Of a DNA stretch of 17,795 nt, positions 14,149-17,795 are shown piece after piece; position 1 is the stretch's first letter, and each line of letters begins with the position of its first letter. This DNA comes from Soehngenia sp035406565. GTDB taxonomy: Bacteria > Bacillota > Clostridia > Tissierellales > Tissierellaceae. The position numbers were made by a program, and so were the translations under genes. The notes under the pieces are model-generated. The model did not search any database, was not told the origin of the DNA, and saw only the letters and a list, made by a program, of their open reading frames with translations. The stretch covers positions 1 to 17,795 of the forward strand of contig DAONLG010000024.1 in NCBI GenBank assembly GCA_035406565.1. Direction: 5' to 3'.

Positions 14149-15249
14149 TAATTCCTTTAATCTCTGTTCCTTGCTCATTATATTTGTTATTCTTATTCCA
14201 AAATTTTCATTTATTACCACAACTTCTCCTTGAGCGATGAGTTTGCCATTCACGTATATTTCTAAAGGTTCATCAGCTTGCTTATCAAGTTCAATTACTG
14301 AACCATTTCCAAATGATAATACTTCTTTGATTGTTTTCTTTGATTTGCCGAGAACTACACTGAATTCTAGCGGCACATCTAGTATTAGATCTAAATTTCT
14401 TGGATTTTTTTTGTCTTCTGTGGTTATGTTTAGTTCTTCAAAAGAAGGCTTTTGAATATTAATTTTTTCTTTCTTCTCTTCTTTCTTCGCTTCTGTTTGT
14501 CCAGTATCACGAGAAGTGTTTTCATTTATGTTTATAGTGCTATGATCAGTAGTGGTACTGTTGTTTGTGAATTTAGGGCTAGTATCGTCTGTCTCCCCTT
14601 TCATCCTTTTAACTATCTCTTCTACCGTCTCTCTAGTATATAGCTGCATTATCTCGCTTTCTATACTTCCCTCGACATCTAGTTTAAATGCAATCTTACA
14701 TATATACTTATCTGGATCCAAATCTCCAAATCCCTTTGCCTCATTGGTATCCCAAAGTGATACTTCCGGTGGTAAAATATCTATTTCCATTCCAAGCATA
14801 GTTGCCATTGAAGTTGAAGCTGATCCTATCATTTGATTCATAGCTTCGGCAACAGCACTCATTTCAAATTCAGATAACTCTTTTTTTGCACTATTTCCAT
14901 CTCCGCCCATCATTAAATCCGCTATGATTGATGCGTCTTCAACATCAACCATGAGTAGATTGTTTCCCTTAGGCCCTTTTTTAAATCTTACATTTGCAAC
15001 TACTTTCGGAACTTTACATTCGTCAATTACTTGTTTAAATGGGATCCATGATACTCTTGGTGTAGTTATTAGCACTCTCTTATTTAATAAAGTTGAAAGA
15101 GTAGTTGCAGCTGTAGACATCGAAATGTTACCAACTTCTCCTATGATATCCTTGTCGATATCTGTCAAAATAAAGTCTTCAGATATCTTGTTTTGACTCT
15201 TTCTTAATAATGCATCAATTTCTTCTTGGGATATGAAATTATCACTCAT
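14143..15249 (-). CDS. fliY: FliY, switch protein with CheC-type CheY-P phosphatase and FliN domains
   Basis: FliY is the Gram-positive C-ring protein that replaces FliN and also dephosphorylates CheY-P. The 368-residue product has three parts. First is an N-terminal EIDALL peptide (residues 10-15) like that of FliM, which binds CheY-P. Second is a CheC domain with two complete catalytic motifs: DIIGEVGN (34-41) with a Pro at 64, and SAVAEAMN (131-138) with a Pro at 161; both fit (D/S)xxxExxN-x22-P. Third, after a charged Ser/Thr/Lys linker (about 215-275), is a C-terminal FliN/SpoA domain with LDLILDVPLEFSVVLGKSKK at about 281-300 and the IRITNI ending. The ATG at 15249 shares its A with the fliM stop (TAATG). 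The stop codon sits in the terminator. Confidence 0.97.
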   Translation of the reverse strand: MSDNFISQEEIDALLRKSQNKISEDFILTDIDKDIIGEVGNISMSTAATTLSTLLNKRVLITTPRVSWIPFKQVIDECKVPKVVANVRFKKGPKGNNLLMVDVEDASIIADLMMGGDGNSAKKELSEFEMSAVAEAMNQMIGSASTSMATMLGMEIDILPPEVSLWDTNEAKGFGDLDPDKYICKIAFKLDVEGSIESEIMQLYTRETVEEIVKRMKGETDDTSPKFTNNSTTTDHSTININENTSRDTGQTEAKKEEKKEKINIQKPSFEELNITTEDKKNPRNLDLILDVPLEFSVVLGKSKKTIKEVLSFGNGSVIELDKQADEPLEIYVNGKLIAQGEVVVINENFGIRITNIMSKEQRLKELK

Positions 15250-16244
15250 TATAAAACATCCTCTTCTATATATTGTAAAACTTCTACAGCTAAGCTATTG
15301 TTTACTTTCCCTGGTCGTACTAAGAAGTGCGGCTTTCCTTCTACTAACATTTTAAGTGGTTCATCAATTCTATTGTCAAGTCTTACACAATCGCCTTCTT
15401 CAAGATTTAAAAAATCTCTGATAGTAATATAGGTTTTCCCTAATTCCACTTCTAAATAAACAGGAACACTCATTATTTTCTTTTCTACTATTTCTCTATT
15501 ATCTTCAATTGTTTCTCCACCGGATTCAAACCAATTTTTAAAACTCAATTTATCTATCACTGAGTCTAGAGAAATGTATGGAATACATATGTTCATGAAG
15601 TTTTTATTTTCCATTAATTCAAATGTAAAGCTAATGAGAATCACCGGTTCATTTGGTGAAGCAATTTGAATAATTTGAGGGTTGGTTTCTAAGGATTCTA
15701 ATTCTGATTCAAGTTCTATTATGTCATTCCAGGCAAGATCAAACGCATTTAAAATAACCTCTGCTAATTCTTCTAATATAGACAGTTCAATCTCTGTAAA
15801 ATTTTCTTTTTTCTTCATAATAGGAGCCTCTTTTATCTCAGCGCTCCCACACATCAACTCTATAACTTGGTAACAAGCTTGTGGGCTAATCTCGACCAGC
15901 AAATTCCCGTTGAGTGGCTTTGATTTAAATATACTTAATAATGTGGGATTAGGGACTGATCTAGTGAACTCATCAAAGCTTATTTGCTCTACAGCAACAA
16001 TTTTTATCTCGACGTTATTTCTAACTAAACTCGAAATTGTATTCCCTGCTATTTTAGAAAAATTTTCAAATATCATGTATAAAGAATTAATGTGATCTTT
16101 AGACAGCTTAAATGGCCTTCTAAAATCATAAAGTTTTATTTTGTTTTTCTCTTCTTCAACTGTTACATTATCTGGTGTTATCTCTCCACTGTTTAAAGCT
16201 TTAAGCAGCGAATCTATTTCTTCTTGTGATAGAACTTGTTTCAA
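15249..16244 (-). CDS. fliM: FliM, flagellar motor switch protein
   Basis: FliM is the main C-ring protein; it receives CheY-P and passes the signal to FliG. The 331-residue product opens VLSQEEIDSLLKALNSGE, with the EIDSLL CheY-binding peptide at residues 9-14. It continues with YDFRRPFKLSKDHINSLYMI, the standard FliM entry into the middle domain, followed by FDEFTRSVPNPTLLSIF. The C-terminal SpoA domain contains VYLEVELGKTYITIRDFLNL, then GDCVRLDNRIDEPLKMLVEG and a final GKVNNSLAVEV stretch. The start is TTG at 16244, six bases after GAGGG; the conserved QVLSQEEID segment follows it immediately and there is no in-frame ATG nearby. It is separated by 32 bp from cheW and overlaps fliY by one base. 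Confidence 0.97.
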   Translation of the reverse strand: MKQVLSQEEIDSLLKALNSGEITPDNVTVEEEKNKIKLYDFRRPFKLSKDHINSLYMIFENFSKIAGNTISSLVRNNVEIKIVAVEQISFDEFTRSVPNPTLLSIFKSKPLNGNLLVEISPQACYQVIELMCGSAEIKEAPIMKKKENFTEIELSILEELAEVILNAFDLAWNDIIELESELESLETNPQIIQIASPNEPVILISFTFELMENKNFMNICIPYISLDSVIDKLSFKNWFESGGETIEDNREIVEKKIMSVPVYLEVELGKTYITIRDFLNLEEGDCVRLDNRIDEPLKMLVEGKPHFLVRPGKVNNSLAVEVLQYIEEDVL

Positions 16245-16276
16245 GTAAATCCCTCATTTACTAATAATCTAAATAA

Positions 16277-16687
16277 CTATATCTTATTCTCTATTCGTTC
16301 AATTAATTTTTCTATGTCTAACACATCTATTATATTGTTATCTATGTCAATAATTCCCATTATGTTTTGATTATCTTCTTTTTTTAAGATTTGTATCTGT
16401 TCTTCTTTAATATCCAATACCTGCTCTACATCATCTACAAGTAATCCTAATAAATCATCTTCATAGTTTAATATAATGATGCTATTATAACATAAATTAT
16501 CTTCTATAGAAAGAATCTTACTTAAGTTTAACAAAGTTACTACATTTCCTCGCAAATTTATGAGCCCTTCTACCCAGTAAGGGGCATTTGGAACTTTTAT
16601 AGATGGCATATTTTTTGTGATCTCGCTCACTTTATTGGTCGGTATAGCAAAATATTTTTTACTCAGACTAAAAACAATAACTTGCAT
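16277..16687 (-). CDS. cheW: CheW, chemotaxis coupling protein
   Basis: CheW links methyl-accepting receptors to the kinase CheA at the polar signalling array. The 136-residue product fits one CheW domain: an opening VIVFSLSKKYFAIPTNKVSE, the core motif VPNAPYWVEGLINLRGNVV at about residues 32-50, which includes the GLINLRG signature, and later LLVDDVEQVLDIKEEQI. It is slightly shorter at the end than typical CheW. No receiver domain is fused, which separates it from CheV. The ATG at 16687 follows AGAGGTGA. It lies between cheY and fliM with 15 bp to cheY. Confidence 0.96.
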   Translation of the reverse strand: MQVIVFSLSKKYFAIPTNKVSEITKNMPSIKVPNAPYWVEGLINLRGNVVTLLNLSKILSIEDNLCYNSIIILNYEDDLLGLLVDDVEQVLDIKEEQIQILKKEDNQNIMGIIDIDNNIIDVLDIEKLIERIENKI

Positions 16688-16702
16688 TATATCACCTCTT
16701 GC

Positions 16703-17059
16703 CTAAAGTTTTGACAAAGATTGAGATACTCTATCCACATCGAATGGTTTTACTATAAAATCAATTGCCCCAGATTGAATTGCTTCCATGACCATGGATT
16801 GCTGTCCCATAGCTGAACACATTATAACTTTTGCATTTGGATCGATTTTCTTTATCTCTTTTAATGCTGTTATCCCATCCATTTCAGGCATAGTAATATC
16901 CATGGTTACTAAATCTGGCCTTTCTGCTTTGTATTTTTCAATTGCTTCAATTCCATTTTGAGCCTCTGCTACCACTTCAAATCCATTTTTTTCTAAGATA
17001 TCTTTTAATTTCATTCTCATAAAAATTGCATCGTCAACAACTAATACTCTTTTTGCCAT
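16703..17059 (-). CDS. cheY: CheY, chemotaxis response regulator
   Basis: CheY is a single receiver domain that, when phosphorylated by CheA, binds the switch. The 118-residue product has all key residues: acidic pair D9-D10, phosphoacceptor D54 within VTMDITMPEMDG, S82 in the Thr/Ser position (MCSAMGQQ), and K104 in FIVKPF. The MCSAMGQQSMV and VKPFDVDRV segments are typical of Gram-positive CheY. No output domain follows. The ATG at 17059 is preceded by AAGGAAGA. It lies 36 bp downstream of cheA. Its location beside fliM and fliY, which both carry CheY-binding peptides, supports a direct motor role. Phosphatase activity would come from FliY. Confidence 0.98.
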   Translation of the reverse strand: MAKRVLVVDDAIFMRMKLKDILEKNGFEVVAEAQNGIEAIEKYKAERPDLVTMDITMPEMDGITALKEIKKIDPNAKVIMCSAMGQQSMVMEAIQSGAIDFIVKPFDVDRVSQSLSKL

Positions 17060-17095
17060 TTATTTATCTTCCTTCCTGGTATATTAATTTTATAA

Positions 17096-17795
17096 TTATC
17101 TCATACATATACTGCCTACATCTAATATTAATGTGATATCTCCATTGCCAAGAATTGTTGCTCCAAGGTATTCTTTCATTTTTCCGAGTATACCATTTAA
17201 TTTTTTTATAACTATTTCTTGTTGCCCAATCAGCTCATCTACAATTAAACCATAATATTGGTCGCCTAAGAGTGTAAGAATTAAATGCTCATTCTCTTTA
17301 GATCCATTTAATCCGAGCTTTTCGTTTACCCTAACTACTGGCACGGCTTTTTCTCTATACATATATAATTCACTAAGTTGAGATTTTAATATGTCGTTAT
17401 CTTTAATTTTTATCACCTTTTCGATTATTCCTAAAGGGATAGCAAAAGTTTCTCCTCCAATCTTTACCAATAATGCTTGAATTATAGATAAAGTCAAAGG
17501 GAGTTTAATGATGAATGATGTGCCTTTGTTTGTTTCACTAATCACTTCAATACTGCCACCTAAAGAGTTGATTTTTTGTTTTACAACATCCATGCCAACT
17601 CCCCTACCAGATACATCGGTGATCTCTTTAGCAGTTGAAAAACCTTGGTCAAAAATTAGCTGCAATAAATCCTCGTCAGTTAAATTATCCGTATTTATTC
17701 CTCTATTCTTTGCAGTTTCTTTAATAGCTTCGATGTTTATGCCTCCGCCATCATCCGAAACAACAATTATTACACGATTGCCTTCTTGATAAGCA
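17096..17795 (-). CDS. cheA: CheA, chemotaxis histidine kinase, 3' part only
   Basis: CheA autophosphorylates on a histidine in response to receptors and passes phosphate to CheY. Only about the last 230 residues are present; the gene enters from the right edge, so the Hpt domain, dimerisation helices and the phosphorylated histidine are not visible. The reading frame is open from the edge. Early in the fragment, VIIVVSDDGGGI is the G1 box of the kinase ATP-binding domain, followed by FDQGFSTAKEITDVSGRGVG (F and G2 boxes) and MDVVKQKINSLGGSIEV. After GTSFIIKLPLTLSIIQALLV comes the CheW-like regulatory domain (P5), which ends IVIKKLNGILGKMKEYLGAT and ILDVGSICMR. The stop is TAA at 17098-17096. 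Order with cheY and cheW is consistent. Confidence 0.97.
   Translation of the reverse strand, partial: AYQEGNRVIIVVSDDGGGINIEAIKETAKNRGINTDNLTDEDLLQLIFDQGFSTAKEITDVSGRGVGMDVVKQKINSLGGSIEVISETNKGTSFIIKLPLTLSIIQALLVKIGGETFAIPLGIIEKVIKIKDNDILKSQLSELYMYREKAVPVVRVNEKLGLNGSKENEHLILTLLGDQYYGLIVDELIGQQEIVIKKLNGILGKMKEYLGATILGNGDITLILDVGSICMR

Noticed and set aside
1..17795. Mobile elements, CRISPR arrays, tRNA or rRNA genes, phage-like or defence genes
   Set aside because: None is visible. The window is continuous flagellar/chemotaxis coding sequence with only one gap of about 250 bp, so no undescribed system beyond flagellar regulation is claimed.

Overview
The window is one dense flagellar and chemotaxis locus. 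Every gene lies on the minus strand, so it reads from the right end to the left. Base composition is clearly AT-rich. Genes start with GTG or TTG as well as ATG, behind strong GGAGG-type ribosome sites. FliY is a CheC/FliN fusion, and FliW, CsrA and a short Gram-positive-type CheY are present. Together these point to an anaerobic, motile Firmicute of the class Clostridia. The overall plan resembles the flagellar locus of Clostridioides difficile and its relatives, but the species cannot be named from the window alone.

Transcription order falls into three blocks. Block 1 (17795 to 14113) is cheA (3' part only), cheY, cheW, fliM and fliY, ended by a strong intrinsic terminator that contains the fliY stop codon. 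Block 2 (14103 to about 7922) begins with a good sigma-28 (SigD/FliA-type) promoter. It carries flgM, flgN, flgK, flgL, fliW, csrA, flaG, fliD, fliS and a FliT-like gene, and ends in a second terminator that again includes a stop codon. These are late flagellar functions: anti-sigma factor, hook-filament junction, filament cap, secretion chaperones and post-transcriptional control. Block 3 begins with an extended -10 sigma-A promoter (7890-7918). Its leader carries a class I cyclic-di-GMP riboswitch (about 7750-7840), followed by flgB, flgC, fliE, fliF, fliG, fliH, fliI, fliJ, fliK and flgD (5' part only). These are early basal-body, export-ATPase and hook-assembly genes.

The regulatory logic can be read from the sequence. 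Cyclic-di-GMP binding should stabilise an AU-rich P1 stem that is followed directly by a U tract, terminating transcription before flgB and so favouring a non-motile state. Once the basal body and hook are built, FlgM export would free sigma-28 and switch on block 2, which includes flgM itself. FliW and CsrA would then tune flagellin synthesis, and FlgN, FliS and FliT would escort late substrates. CheA, CheW and CheY signal to FliM and FliY at the switch, and FliY appears to keep two intact CheC-type phosphatase sites for removing CheY-P.

The only gap of note is 7708-7956 (249 bp), which holds the terminator, promoter and riboswitch. No RNA genes, mobile elements or CRISPR arrays were seen. 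No flagellin gene lies in the window, although its chaperone, cap and regulators are here. I do not see an undescribed system; the most interesting parts are the regulatory junctions.
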